DNA of 64,000 nt from contig JAFEEQ010000025.1 in NCBI GenBank assembly GCA_018241025.1, positions 1-64,000 of the forward strand, written 5' to 3'. The notes under the pieces were generated by a model. The model had not been told where the DNA came from. It made no database searches and saw nothing but the letters and a program-made list of their open reading frames with translations. Of the stretch, positions 17,281 through 25,886 are shown piece after piece (position 1 is the stretch's first letter; the number at the start of each line of letters is the position of its first letter). The stretch is from Pseudomonadota bacterium (GTDB taxonomy: Bacteria > Pseudomonadota > Alphaproteobacteria > Micropepsales > Micropepsaceae). The translations under genes were made by a program, and so were the position numbers.

Positions 17281-18824
17281 TTCGGCATCATGGTCTCGTG
17301 ATGGTAGAGCCCCTCGCGGAAGAGCCAGAAGCGGCGGCCGGTCTCGTCTTCGACGCGGAAATAGTCGCGCGTCGGCTTGTGGTCTTCGCCCTGCCACCAT
17401 TCCATCGCGATGCGTTCGGGGCCTTCGGCCTTGCGCACGCGGTGGCGCAGGCGCCGCCATTGAAAGGTGACGGGCGGCCCGTCCGGCACCTGTGCGACGG
17501 CTTCGATCGGTTCGGGCTTTGCGAAGAGGCGCAAGGGACGGCGCGGCGGTTCGCCCGGCTCGCGCCGTTCCCATTCGACTGTGGGGTCTGGCGCGTGCTG
17601 GGCGGGAACGGCCACGCCAGCGGCTTCGGGAATATGCGTGTCCTGCGCGAGGAAGGAGAGCATGCGATGCGAACCGAAACGCGCGGCGAGCCGGTCGATA
17701 AGGAACGCGATCTCCTTGTCGTCGTCGGGCCTGGCTTCGAGGCCGACGCTTTCGGGCACCAGGCGCTCGCTGTGCACGGCGTCGAGCCGCACCATGTCGA
17801 AGCCGAACCCGGGATCGAGCGGATCGGCGAGAGCGTCAAGACGGGTGCGAAACAGCTTTGCGATCGTGCCGGGCTCGCGCAGCGGACGCCCGGTTTCGAC
17901 GGCGATGCGGCGCACGACGCCGTCGCTGCGGAAGAAGGACGCTTCGAGCCGGCGCGCGCCCTTGCCGCGCTCTTCCATGATCGCGGCGAGCGAGCCGGCG
18001 AGGCCGTGCAGTGTCTCGGCGATCATGTCCTCGCTCACCACCGGCTCGGCGAAGCGGCGTTCGGCGCTGAAGGCGGGCAGGATGCGGCGCGGCGAGATCG
18101 GCTTTTCACCCTTGCCCAATGCTCGGTCGAGCTTGAACACCATCTCCTTGCCGAAGCGCGCGGTCAGCTCGGCGCGGCTGCGCTCGGCGACCTGGCCGAC
18201 GGTCTTGAGGCCAGCGCGGCGCAGTGCGGTCGTGTCTTTCACATCGAGGTCGAGCGCGGCGGCGGGCAGGGGCGCGAGCGTTGCCGCTTCGTCACCCGGT
18301 GCGGCAACGGTGCCGGGCGCGAACCGTGCCAGTGCGCGCGCCGCGACCGCGGTACCGGCGATGGCGGCGCAGGCGGTGAAGCCGCCCTTGCGCAGCGCAT
18401 TGCACAACGCGGCAAGCAGCTTTTCCTCGCCATTGCCGGACGCGTCGGCAAAGAGATGGCTGACGCCGGTGATGTCGAGTACGAGGCCGTGCGGCGGATC
18501 GAGCGTGACGAAGGGCGAGAAACGGTCGCACCAATCCGCGATCTCCACCAGCTTGCGCCGGTCGGCGGCCGGATCGGCTTCGACGATCTCGATCTCGCCC
18601 ACGATGGCGCGCGCGCTGGCGAGCGGCATGCCTGCCCTGAGACCGAGACGCGCGGCATCGCGATCCAGCGCGTAGACGATGCGCGCATTCGCGCTTCTCT
18701 GCGAGAAGACGAGCGGTTTAGCCGGCGCGGCGCCAGGCGGGTTCAGCCGGCGCCAGCGTTCGGCCGGCAGGCGCGGCAGCCACAGCGCGAGAATCCGCCG
18801 CCGGGTTGAATGCTCTTTCGTCAC
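17253..18824 (-). CDS. imuB: ImuB, inactive Y-family polymerase of the mutasome
   Basis: A DinB/Y-family-like protein of about 523 residues that acts as the hub linking DnaE2 to the beta clamp. The N-terminus ILALWLPRLPAERW and the segment FSPFVTLDPPHGLVLDITGV match ImuB; the family is known to lack polymerase activity. GTG at 18824 is preferred because GGAG lies 7 bp upstream; an ATG at 18860 would add 12 residues. Either start lies inside the 3' end of imuA, so the genes overlap by about 100 bp. The C-terminal region after about residue 370 is the mutasome-specific tail. Confidence 0.92.
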   Translation of the reverse strand: MTKEHSTRRRILALWLPRLPAERWRRLNPPGAAPAKPLVFSQRSANARIVYALDRDAARLGLRAGMPLASARAIVGEIEIVEADPAADRRKLVEIADWCDRFSPFVTLDPPHGLVLDITGVSHLFADASGNGEEKLLAALCNALRKGGFTACAAIAGTAVAARALARFAPGTVAAPGDEAATLAPLPAAALDLDVKDTTALRRAGLKTVGQVAERSRAELTARFGKEMVFKLDRALGKGEKPISPRRILPAFSAERRFAEPVVSEDMIAETLHGLAGSLAAIMEERGKGARRLEASFFRSDGVVRRIAVETGRPLREPGTIAKLFRTRLDALADPLDPGFGFDMVRLDAVHSERLVPESVGLEARPDDDKEIAFLIDRLAARFGSHRMLSFLAQDTHIPEAAGVAVPAQHAPDPTVEWERREPGEPPRRPLRLFAKPEPIEAVAQVPDGPPVTFQWRRLRHRVRKAEGPERIAMEWWQGEDHKPTRDYFRVEDETGRRFWLFREGLYHHETMMPKWFVHGLFA

Positions 18825-19485
18825 AACACCACTCCATTGCCCAGCGCCCGAGTTCGCCATGCCGGTTGCGTGTCAGTTCGGCGTCGAAGCGCGGCATTCC
18901 CCAATCGTCGTGATCCGCCGAAGCGAGACTGCGAATCCGCCAACGTGTCTCGGCCGCGCCCGGCTGCGGCTCGGCGCCGGGACGCAGCAGGAAGACGGTG
19001 ACGCCTTTGGCCTGCGCGCCGAGGGCGAAGCGGCGCGAAGCGACGAGGTCGAGCACTTTGGGATTGCCGGGAATCTCGACGATCACCGCACCGAGTGCCG
19101 CACAGCTCAGCGCATCGGCGCCGGCGCGCAGGGCGTCTTCGGCATGGGCGACGCGCAGCAGGAGGACAGTGGCGGGATCGATGCCCAGTTCGGCGAGGCC
19201 GGTGGGCGAAATTTCGGCATGTTCGAGCGCGGCAAAGTCCTGCCGGATCCAGAGCAGGCGCTTATGGCCACGCATCCGCTGGGCCAGGCCGAGGGTAAAC
19301 CCGGACGCGGCCGCACTCGCATCACCCGGGAAGACTTCATGCAGCGCGTCGCGCGCCAGCCCCCCGCGCAGCATCGCATCGGCGGCGTCATGCCCGAGGG
19401 GCGCGCGGGCGAAGTTGCGGCTTTCTCCCAGGATGGGGTCCAGCAGCTGGCGTGTGCCGGCGAGTTTTCGCGCGAGCGGGGACAT
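18718..19485 (-). CDS. imuA: ImuA, RecA/SulA-like mutasome protein
   Basis: A 255-residue protein with the ImuA-type RecA-like fold: PILGESRNFARAPLGHDAAD near the N-terminus, a degenerate nucleotide-binding region around HEVFPGDASAAASGF, and a C-terminus WAMEWCCDERAFNP that fits the family. It is the first gene of the imuA-imuB-dnaE2 cassette and interacts with RecA and ImuB during damage-induced mutagenesis in other bacteria. A perfect alphaproteobacterial LexA box lies 15-29 bp before its ATG. Confidence 0.9.
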   Translation of the reverse strand: MSPLARKLAGTRQLLDPILGESRNFARAPLGHDAADAMLRGGLARDALHEVFPGDASAAASGFTLGLAQRMRGHKRLLWIRQDFAALEHAEISPTGLAELGIDPATVLLLRVAHAEDALRAGADALSCAALGAVIVEIPGNPKVLDLVASRRFALGAQAKGVTVFLLRPGAEPQPGAAETRWRIRSLASADHDDWGMPRFDAELTRNRHGELGRWAMEWCCDERAFNPAADSRAVAAAPAGRTLAPAEPAWRRAG

Positions 19486-19499
19486 GCGTCATCCGAAAT

Positions 19500-19514
19500 G
19501 TTCTCTTTTCGTTC
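19500..19514 (-). promoter_or_regulatory. LexA (SOS) box of imuA-imuB-dnaE2
   Basis: On the - strand the sequence reads GAAC-GAAAAGA-GAAC, that is GAAC-N7-GAAC, the direct-repeat SOS box known from alphaproteobacteria. It ends 15 bp before the imuA ATG, where LexA would block the promoter. Both half-sites are exact. Confidence 0.88.
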
Positions 19515-19578
19515 TTACAATGGGAAAGCCGCCGCCCGGAGTCAAGAGCTCCCATAATCTACTGATATCATAGGAAAA

Positions 19579-20340
19579 TCAGGAGGGTTTGTGCACGCAA
19601 TCGTGGCCGCAGACCGAGCGGAATCCTTCCGCCCCGTATTTCACCAGGCGCGGTTCGATCTCATCGAAATCCTCCGCATGGCAAAGCCCGCGCGAGAGAT
19701 GCTCGATCGCCCCATTCGCCATGTTCACGACCATCAGCGAGCCGGAGAATATGTGGTAGCTCCAGTAGAGGTCGGTCTCGCTCGCATCGGGCAGCGTATC
19801 GCGCAGAAGCCCGATGAAGCGTTTCACCACCGGATCGAACTTCTCGGCGAAGATGCCGGCCAGTTCGGGGGCGGAGCCCAGATTGCCCACGAAGGCGCAA
19901 TAATTCCGCCAGCCCTGGCCACCTTCGCGGTTCAGCCGGAACATCGGGCGCAGATAGGCGGCGACGATCTCCTCGACGCTGTAGGGGCCATCGCCCTCGG
20001 CCTCGAGGCGGTCCATCTCCCGCATGCGTTCGGTATTCAGAATGTCGCCGCGGCGCGCGAACACCGCATCGAACACGCCGCGCTTGGACTCGAAATAGTA
20101 GTGCAGAAGCGCGGTATCGACATTCGCCAGTTCGGCGATCTCGCGCATCGTCACGCCGTAGATGCCGTGCTTGGCAAACAGCTCCTCGGCTGCGCCGAGA
20201 ATCCTCTCGCTCGTGGCCAAGCTGCGTTGCGTACGCTTGGAGGACTTATCCTCCAGAAGTGCGCGGCGAAACGGTCTCCGGGGCTTGCGCGCCAGACGTT
20301 CGCGATCCTTGCGCCCCGCAACAGGGGCTACTCCCTGCAT
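19579..20340 (-). CDS. TetR-family transcriptional regulator
   Basis: A 253-residue repressor-type protein. A basic 40-residue extension precedes the TetR helix-turn-helix (about residues 46-90, with TMREIAELANVDTALLHYYFESK). The ligand-binding part contains YSVEEIVAAYLRPMF and ends CVHKPS. ATG at 20340 follows GGGGGGAAA; longer frames run through the intergenic region and are not supported. It is divergent from the TonB-dependent receptor. Two TTCAT-N6-ATGAA palindromes sit between the two genes and two more precede the sulfatase gene, so it is the likely regulator of this group and of itself. The effector is unknown. Confidence 0.9.
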   Translation of the reverse strand: MQGVAPVAGRKDRERLARKPRRPFRRALLEDKSSKRTQRSLATSERILGAAEELFAKHGIYGVTMREIAELANVDTALLHYYFESKRGVFDAVFARRGDILNTERMREMDRLEAEGDGPYSVEEIVAAYLRPMFRLNREGGQGWRNYCAFVGNLGSAPELAGIFAEKFDPVVKRFIGLLRDTLPDASETDLYWSYHIFSGSLMVVNMANGAIEHLSRGLCHAEDFDEIEPRLVKYGAEGFRSVCGHDCVHKPS

Positions 20341-20553
20341 AATCGTTTCCCCCCAAAAGGAACGATTAATGTCGTTGTCGTTGTGAGGAGCGTTACACAA
20401 TCGACATCGATGCCAAAGCATAACCGGCACGCAGCGCCCAAGAATTTCTGACAAAAAGTCGGCCGCAACGCAGCAAAACAGGCTGAATTTCAGTGTGCAC
20501 CGCAGCATAGGCGGGGGCTTTCGTGGCGTCGCCGCCACACTCATCATCCAATG

Positions 20554-20569
20554 TTCAGTGCACGATGAA
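20554..20569. promoter_or_regulatory. TTCAT-N6-ATGAA operator, copy 1
   Basis: TTCAGTGCACGATGAA, one mismatch from the consensus. It lies 6 bp before the -35-like TTGACA of the receptor promoter, the same spacing as copy 3 before the sulfatase promoter. Confidence 0.65.
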
Positions 20570-20603
20570 TTCTCTTTGACAACAAAATTACCCCCGGGCA
20601 TCA

Positions 20604-20619
20604 CTCATTGATCAATGAA
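20604..20619. promoter_or_regulatory. TTCAT-N6-ATGAA operator, copy 2
   Basis: CTCATTGATCAATGAA with a perfect 14-bp palindromic core (20605-20618), starting 22 bp after the -35-like element, where a bound repressor would cover the -10 and start site. Confidence 0.72.
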
Positions 20620-20652
20620 TAATACCGCTCAGGTAGCAGGGGAGATTCGTTC

Positions 20653-23600
20653 GTGCTGAATCAGAAGAGAGCCACCTTTATCGCAGCGTTGCTGATGACG
20701 ACGGCGTATACCGCGCCGGCCTTCGCCGAAATCGAAGTCGTCACCGTGACCACCGAGCGCAAGGTGGAGAACATCCAGAACACGCCCGTCGCCGTGACGG
20801 CGCTGAGCGGTGACGACCTCAAGTCGAAGCAGGTCAGCACCTTCAAGGATCTTCAGTTCCACGTCCCGAGCGTGACCTACACGAAGTCGAACTTCGGCGG
20901 CGCGCAGTTCCAGATCCGCGGCATCACCACCCAGTTCGGTCTCGGTGCCGCCATCGCGCAGAACGAGAACGACATCTATCTCGAAGCCCCGGCCCTCGTG
21001 AACGGACAGTACTTCGACGTCGATCGCGTCGAAGTCGCCCGCGGTCCGCAGTCGACCTCCTACGGTCGCGCCGCGACCGGCGGTGCGGTGAACATCATCA
21101 CCTCCAAGCCGGACCTCGACCAGTTTGCGGCGCGCGCCAGCCTCGACTACGGCACCTACAACACCTTCAAGCCCGAGATGATGGTCAACATCCCGATCAT
21201 CGAAGGCGAGCTCGGCGTGCGCTTCGCCGCTCTCGGCGTCTGGCACGACGGCTACGAGAAGAACGACTATTCCGGCCCGGCCATCCTCCAGGGCGGCCTC
21301 GCCGACAAGAAGATCAACGGCCAGGGCACGGCTTCGGGCCGCTTCTCGATCCGCTGGGAGCCGAGCGCCGACACGACGATCGACTTCGTCGCCGAAGCCG
21401 GCACCGAAAACGACAATCGCGTCCGCGGCGACAAGCAGCTCTGCCATCGCGATCCGTCGGGCGTGCTGGGCTGTCTCCCCGATCAGCTGAAGGCCGAACC
21501 GCTGAACGTGCTCTCCACGCTCGGTGCGACGCTCGGCTCGAAGCAGGGCATCACTGCGCTGCTGAACCTTTCCTTCGGCGTTTCGAATTTTGGGCAGGCG
21601 CAGGCGCTCGGCAATGCGCTCGGTCTCTTCCAACTCGCAGGTAACGGCGGTGCCGGCGATCCGGCTGGTCCTGTGGTCGGCCAGTCCTTCCTTGGCTACA
21701 CGACGAACCCGCTTGGTCCGTATGTCACGCCGTCCGGCATTCCCGGCGTCTATGCGCTGAAGCCGCAGCCCGTGAACGGCTATGGCTCGGGCGCCGGCGG
21801 TGTTGTTTCGAAAGATCTCCTGACGGCGAACACCGCATTCAACCCGGTGTTCAAAGGCAGCAACCAGACCTATATGATGAATTGGTCGCAGACGATTACG
21901 AGCTGGCTGAAATCCACGCTCGATGTCGGCTATGCCTCGACCTACCAGTTCACACAGCAGAACTACAACGACTCGACCCCCGAAAACATCAGCTCTGCGA
22001 TCAACGCTTCGGTTGCCGGCTTCATGGGTCTCTTCGGCAACGGCGCCGGTACGCCTGGCGTAATCAACAATGCCAATGGCTCGGGTGCCTATAACGCCTA
22101 CTTTGCCGCCGGCGGAACGCTGCCGATCTCGAACACCTTCTACAACGGCAAGTTCGGATCCTATGCGGGCATTATCGATCAGGCGCACGGCATTCTCGCC
22201 AATACGCCGTACTTTGCTGCGTACGACGAAGACAATTTCTCGTCGCGCGAATGGACCGGTGAGCTGCGTTTCCAGACGGCATTCGACGGTCCGCTCAACT
22301 TCTCGGCCGGTGCATTCTGGATGTCGTATGATGGCCGCAATCAGTATTGGGTCGCCTCCAACGGTCTCGATTGGGAATCGATCGCGATCGGTGCGTTTGC
22401 CGGTTCCGGCGCGGGTCCGGGCGGCATCGACCTTCCGCTGATGGCGGCGAACCCCACCTTCGACAGCGAGCATCGCCGCGGTGCCGTCCAGTCGCGTTCG
22501 ATGTTCCTCGAAGGCACCTACGAGTTCACCGACAATCTCCGTGTGATCGTTGGTGCGCGCTACAATGACGACCGTTCGAGCGCACTCAGCACGCCGATCC
22601 AGGGCCAGCCGCTTTATCCGGGTGGTCCGATTGCCAGTGTCGGTGGTGGTCTGCTTCTGACCAACGGCTTCGCTCTGGTTGGAACCCAAAGCTGCACGGC
22701 CAATGGTGGTCTTGCAGCACCGGGATGCGTCGGTTATCCGGGTGTGTTCCGTCTGCCGACCGGCCTGACCGGGAAGCAGAACAGCGTGACCGACAAGTGG
22801 ACCGGTCGCGCGACGATCCAGTGGGAACCGCATCTTAGCTGGACCGACCAGACCCAAGTTTATGCCACGGCTTCGCGCGGCGAACTGGCCGGCGGCATCA
22901 ACAAGGCGAACAACGCGGCGGCGCTCGGTATTCCGACCGAATACAATCCGGCAACCGTCGATGCCATCGAAGTCGGCACCAAGAACACCCTGCTCGACGG
23001 TTCGCTGCAGGCCAACCTCGACGTCTGGTACTACAACTACGAGAACTACCAGGTCGGCATCATCTCGAACCGTCAGGCCCTCACGCTCAACATTCCGGCT
23101 CATCTCTACGGCCTGGAAGGCGAGTTCGTGTGGCAGCCGGACGACGATCTGGCCTTCAACCTGACGCTCAGCCTGACGCGTTCGCAGGCCGGCACTGCCT
23201 ATCTTGTCGACCAGCGCAACCCGACCAACGGTCAGGCCAATTCGATCCTGGTCAAGGATCTCACCAACGGCTCGCTTTGCGTGGTCGTCCCGACCGATCC
23301 GGCCACGGTCGGCCACACGCCGGGCGACTCGAGCACGGTGGCTCCGAACACCATCGGTGCGCATGTTAACAACTTCTACCTGCCGAATGGTGGCAATGCC
23401 GCGGTCGATGCGCCCTACGGCGTGCCGCTCGTCAACTACGGCGTTTGCAACACGGCCCTCGCGCCGGCGCTTGCGGCGGCTGGTTATGCCTACTCGACGT
23501 CCGTCGATCCCAAGACGGGTTTGTCGACGGGTATCGCGGACGGCAACGGCATCGCCCGCAACATTCACGGCAACAAGCTGCCGCAGGTTCCGAATGCCCA

Positions 23601-23925
23601 GGTCGGCTTCGGTGCGCAGTACACCTTCCACTTCGACGAGTACACGCTGGTTCCGCGCCTCGACTACTACTGGCAGTCCAGCATGCAGGCTCGCGTGATG
23701 AACGACCCGGGTTCGGACTACATCGGCGCCTGGGATACGCTCAACGGCCAGATCCAGCTGAATGCGCCGGACGACAAGTGGTATGCCAAGGTGTTCGCGA
23801 CGAACATCTTCGACAAGCACAATCCGACCGGCGAGTACCTCACCGATCCGACCTCGGCTCTGTTCACCAACGTGTTCGCGGAAGACCCGCGCGTGGTGGG
23901 CATCTCGGTCGGAGCGAAGTGGTAA
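20653..23925 (+). CDS. TonB-dependent outer-membrane receptor
   Basis: A 1090-residue receptor that would import a large or scarce substrate across the outer membrane using TonB energy. The signal peptide ends at APAFA (residue 25) and is followed by a TonB box EVVTVTTER. The plug domain (about 40-160) includes VEVARGPQSTSYGRAATGGAVNI, and the rest is a 22-stranded barrel ending in an aromatic residue (GISVGAKW). The start is GTG with GGGGAG 8 bp upstream. It is larger than typical siderophore receptors, with extended loops. A strong terminator follows. Shared operators with the downstream sulfatase gene suggest that its cargo is a sulfate, phosphonate or phosphate ester; this is inference. 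Confidence 0.95.
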   Translation: MLNQKRATFIAALLMTTAYTAPAFAEIEVVTVTTERKVENIQNTPVAVTALSGDDLKSKQVSTFKDLQFHVPSVTYTKSNFGGAQFQIRGITTQFGLGAAIAQNENDIYLEAPALVNGQYFDVDRVEVARGPQSTSYGRAATGGAVNIITSKPDLDQFAARASLDYGTYNTFKPEMMVNIPIIEGELGVRFAALGVWHDGYEKNDYSGPAILQGGLADKKINGQGTASGRFSIRWEPSADTTIDFVAEAGTENDNRVRGDKQLCHRDPSGVLGCLPDQLKAEPLNVLSTLGATLGSKQGITALLNLSFGVSNFGQAQALGNALGLFQLAGNGGAGDPAGPVVGQSFLGYTTNPLGPYVTPSGIPGVYALKPQPVNGYGSGAGGVVSKDLLTANTAFNPVFKGSNQTYMMNWSQTITSWLKSTLDVGYASTYQFTQQNYNDSTPENISSAINASVAGFMGLFGNGAGTPGVINNANGSGAYNAYFAAGGTLPISNTFYNGKFGSYAGIIDQAHGILANTPYFAAYDEDNFSSREWTGELRFQTAFDGPLNFSAGAFWMSYDGRNQYWVASNGLDWESIAIGAFAGSGAGPGGIDLPLMAANPTFDSEHRRGAVQSRSMFLEGTYEFTDNLRVIVGARYNDDRSSALSTPIQGQPLYPGGPIASVGGGLLLTNGFALVGTQSCTANGGLAAPGCVGYPGVFRLPTGLTGKQNSVTDKWTGRATIQWEPHLSWTDQTQVYATASRGELAGGINKANNAAALGIPTEYNPATVDAIEVGTKNTLLDGSLQANLDVWYYNYENYQVGIISNRQALTLNIPAHLYGLEGEFVWQPDDDLAFNLTLSLTRSQAGTAYLVDQRNPTNGQANSILVKDLTNGSLCVVVPTDPATVGHTPGDSSTVAPNTIGAHVNNFYLPNGGNAAVDAPYGVPLVNYGVCNTALAPALAAAGYAYSTSVDPKTGLSTGIADGNGIARNIHGNKLPQVPNAQVGFGAQYTFHFDEYTLVPRLDYYWQSSMQARVMNDPGSDYIGAWDTLNGQIQLNAPDDKWYAKVFATNIFDKHNPTGEYLTDPTSALFTNVFAEDPRVVGISVGAKW

Positions 23926-23951
23926 TCGCAACGTCGTAAGGTCAACGAATG

Positions 23952-23977
23952 GGGCGCCGGGCAACCGGCGCCCTTTT
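23952..23977 (+). terminator. Intrinsic terminator of the TonB receptor gene
   Basis: Perfect 9-bp stem GGGCGCCGG / CCGGCGCCC with a GCAA tetraloop, followed by TTTT. It lies 27 bp after the receptor stop codon. Confidence 0.92.
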
Positions 23978-24026
23978 CGCTTGTGCCGCGGGTGTGGCCG
24001 CGCGGCATCCTGCCGCGCGAAATGAA

Positions 24027-24042
24027 TTCATCGTCTGATGAA
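24027..24042. promoter_or_regulatory. TTCAT-N6-ATGAA operator, copy 3
   Basis: TTCATCGTCTGATGAA, an exact match to the consensus, 6 bp before the -35-like TTGACC of the sulfatase promoter. Confidence 0.72.
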
Positions 24043-24073
24043 ATTCGTTTGACCGCGCGACGGGTTCCGAATA

Positions 24074-24089
24074 TTCATTCGTTGGTGAA
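24074..24089. promoter_or_regulatory. TTCAT-N6-ATGAA operator, copy 4
   Basis: TTCATTCGTTGGTGAA, one mismatch from the consensus, overlapping the likely -10 and start site of the sulfatase promoter. Confidence 0.65.
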
Positions 24090-24183
24090 TTTGTGTGTTG
24101 CACCGCCGAGTCAATGGCTCATGCGGTGCAGCGAAGGGACACCCAACCGGACCGTCCTTACCCAGGGGACCCCGTTTGGAGAA

Positions 24184-24224
24184 ATCCCCCGGCCTGCGCT
24201 CCTCCTCGGGCAAGGCCGGGGGAT
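24184..24224. repeat. 12-bp-stem hairpin in the sulfatase leader
   Basis: ATCCCCCGGCCT (24184-24195) pairs perfectly with AGGCCGGGGGAT (24213-24224) around a 17-nt loop. It is not followed by a T tract on the + strand. It may be a dispersed palindromic element or a 5' leader structure. Confidence 0.6.
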
Positions 24225-24317
24225 GTACCTTCCAAATCATCCTTTTCCGCCAACTGATTCGATTGAGAGCCGACCGCGGAACGGGCAAGCTCGCGCAGTC
24301 TCACGCCCGAGCCCGCC

Positions 24318-25838
24318 ATGCCCCTGAACGTGCTTTTCATCACCGCCGACCAGTGGCGGGCCGAATGCCTTTCGACCCTTGGCCACCCGATTGTCCGGAC
24401 CCCCCATCTGGACGCCCTGGCAGCCGAAGGCGTGCTGTTCGCCAGCCACTTTGCCAATGCGGTGCCCTGCGGCCCGTCACGGACCTCGCTCCATACCGGG
24501 TTGTACCTCCAGAACCACCGTTCCGGGACCAACGGGACACCGCTCGAGGCCCGGCACACCAACTGGGCCAAGGAGGTGGCGGCGATCGGCTACGACCCTG
24601 TCCTGTTCGGCTACACAGATACGAGCCAGGACCCGCGAGAGCTCGAGGAGGACGATCCCTGGCTCCGGACGTATGAGGGGCCGCTGCCGGGCATACGGCC
24701 GATCGTCATGATGGGCGACAATCCGGTGCAGTGGGCCCAGTTCCTGCGCGAGCGGGGCTATGCGGTGCCCGACAACCTCACGCGGGCCTATGCCATCCGT
24801 GACGAGGGCCCCGATTATGAGGACGGCGCAGTTGCCCCCAAGCCGCTGACCATCCGCGAAGCCGACGACGACACCAACTTTCTGGTCGATCGCTGCATCG
24901 ACTACATCCGCGATGCCAAGGGGCCGTTCGTCGCGCATCTGTCGATCCTGCGCCCGCATCCGCCCTTCATCGCGCCGGAGCCGTACAACGCGCTCTACGA
25001 TCCGATGGGGGTGCCGGGCTTCGCGCGGCTGGGCAAGCCGGATGACGAGGCGGCGCAGCATCCCTGGCTCGCCTATCAGCTCTCACGCCGGATCTATCGC
25101 GCCACGGCGGACGAGAAAAAGCTGCGCCGGATGAAGGCGGTCTATTACGGGCTGATGACCGCGGTCGACACCGCTCTCGGACGGATCTTCGCCTTCCTGA
25201 AAGAGACCGGGCGCTGGGACGACACGATGATCGTGTTCACCTCCGATCACGGCGAGCAGATGGGCGATCATTGGCTGATCGGAAAATGCGGCTATTTCGA
25301 TGCCTCCTACCGCATCCCGCTCATCATCCGCGATCCGCGGCGCAGCGCCGATGCGGGCCGTGGCCAGGTGGTCCGGTGCTTCACCGAGAATGTCGACATC
25401 ATGCCGACGCTGCTCGAAGCGCTCGGCGCACCGATCCCGCAGCAATGCGACGGCCGGCCCCTGGCGCCGTTCCTCGAGGGTGCACCGGCGCCGGCAACAT
25501 GGCGAACGGAAGCGCACTGGGAATACGACTTCCGCGATCCGACAGATGCGGCGGCGGAAGAGCGCCTCGGCCTGACGCTGCATCAGTGCACGATGAACAT
25601 CATCCGCGACGAGCGCTTCAAATACGTCCATTTCACCAAGTTGCCGCCGCTGCTGTTCGATCTACAGAACGACCCGGGCGAATTCACCAATCTGGCCGGC
25701 GATCCGCGCTATGTCGGAGTCATGCTCGAATATGCACAGAAGCTCCTCTCCTGGCGCATGAATCACGACGAGCAGGTTTTGACCCATATCGCGATCACCC
25801 ATGACGGGCCGGTGGCGCGTCCCGCGCCGCGCTATTGA
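24318..25838 (+). CDS. Sulfatase / phosphonate monoester hydrolase family enzyme
   Basis: A 506-residue alkaline-phosphatase-superfamily hydrolase. Cys51 in PCGPSRTS is the CxPSR site that is oxidised to formylglycine and serves as nucleophile. Asp11 (ITADQW) and the TSDHGEQMGDHW segment supply metal ligands. Segments GLYLQNHR, RPHPPF and FKYVHFTKLPPLLFDL closely resemble the phosphonate monoester hydrolases of Rhizobium and Burkholderia, which also hydrolyse sulfate esters and phosphodiesters. There is no signal peptide, so it should work in the cytoplasm. Two TetR-type operators precede it. An FGE-like gene lies 5.3 kb downstream. Real substrate unknown. Confidence 0.92.
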   Translation: MPLNVLFITADQWRAECLSTLGHPIVRTPHLDALAAEGVLFASHFANAVPCGPSRTSLHTGLYLQNHRSGTNGTPLEARHTNWAKEVAAIGYDPVLFGYTDTSQDPRELEEDDPWLRTYEGPLPGIRPIVMMGDNPVQWAQFLRERGYAVPDNLTRAYAIRDEGPDYEDGAVAPKPLTIREADDDTNFLVDRCIDYIRDAKGPFVAHLSILRPHPPFIAPEPYNALYDPMGVPGFARLGKPDDEAAQHPWLAYQLSRRIYRATADEKKLRRMKAVYYGLMTAVDTALGRIFAFLKETGRWDDTMIVFTSDHGEQMGDHWLIGKCGYFDASYRIPLIIRDPRRSADAGRGQVVRCFTENVDIMPTLLEALGAPIPQQCDGRPLAPFLEGAPAPATWRTEAHWEYDFRDPTDAAAEERLGLTLHQCTMNIIRDERFKYVHFTKLPPLLFDLQNDPGEFTNLAGDPRYVGVMLEYAQKLLSWRMNHDEQVLTHIAITHDGPVARPAPRY

Positions 25839-25886
25839 ACACTGCCGCCCGCGTCCTATCTTTCCGGTCAGACCTCGGGGGTATTC

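Larger units (their letters stand above)
20341..20652. promoter_or_regulatory. Divergent control region between tetR and the TonB receptor
   Basis: A 312-bp gap with no gene. The right half carries TTCAGTGCACGATGAA (20554-20569), a -35-like TTGACA (20576-20581), and CTCATTGATCAATGAA (20604-20619), whose inner 14 bp are a perfect palindrome. The -10 element is not clear. GGAG at 20641-20644 is the receptor's ribosome binding site, 8 bp before a GTG start. Confidence 0.7.
23978..24317. promoter_or_regulatory. Sulfatase promoter and long leader
   Basis: This gap holds two TTCAT-N6-ATGAA operators (24027-24042 and 24074-24089) flanking a -35-like TTGACC (24049-24054), with TATTCA 17 bp further as a possible -10. 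Transcription starting near 24085 would leave a leader of about 230 nt containing the 24184-24224 hairpin. No other gene is seen. Confidence 0.6.

Noticed and set aside
18825..18860. ATG at 18860 as the imuB start
   Set aside because: GTG at 18824 has GGAG at good spacing and places the family N-terminus close to the start; the longer form is possible but less likely.
20629..23964. A 1111-residue open frame on the - strand across the TonB receptor gene
   Set aside because: It is Arg/Val/Gly/Asp-rich, with no domain or signal, and mirrors the codon pattern of the receptor on the + strand. Long antisense frames are expected in GC-rich genes.
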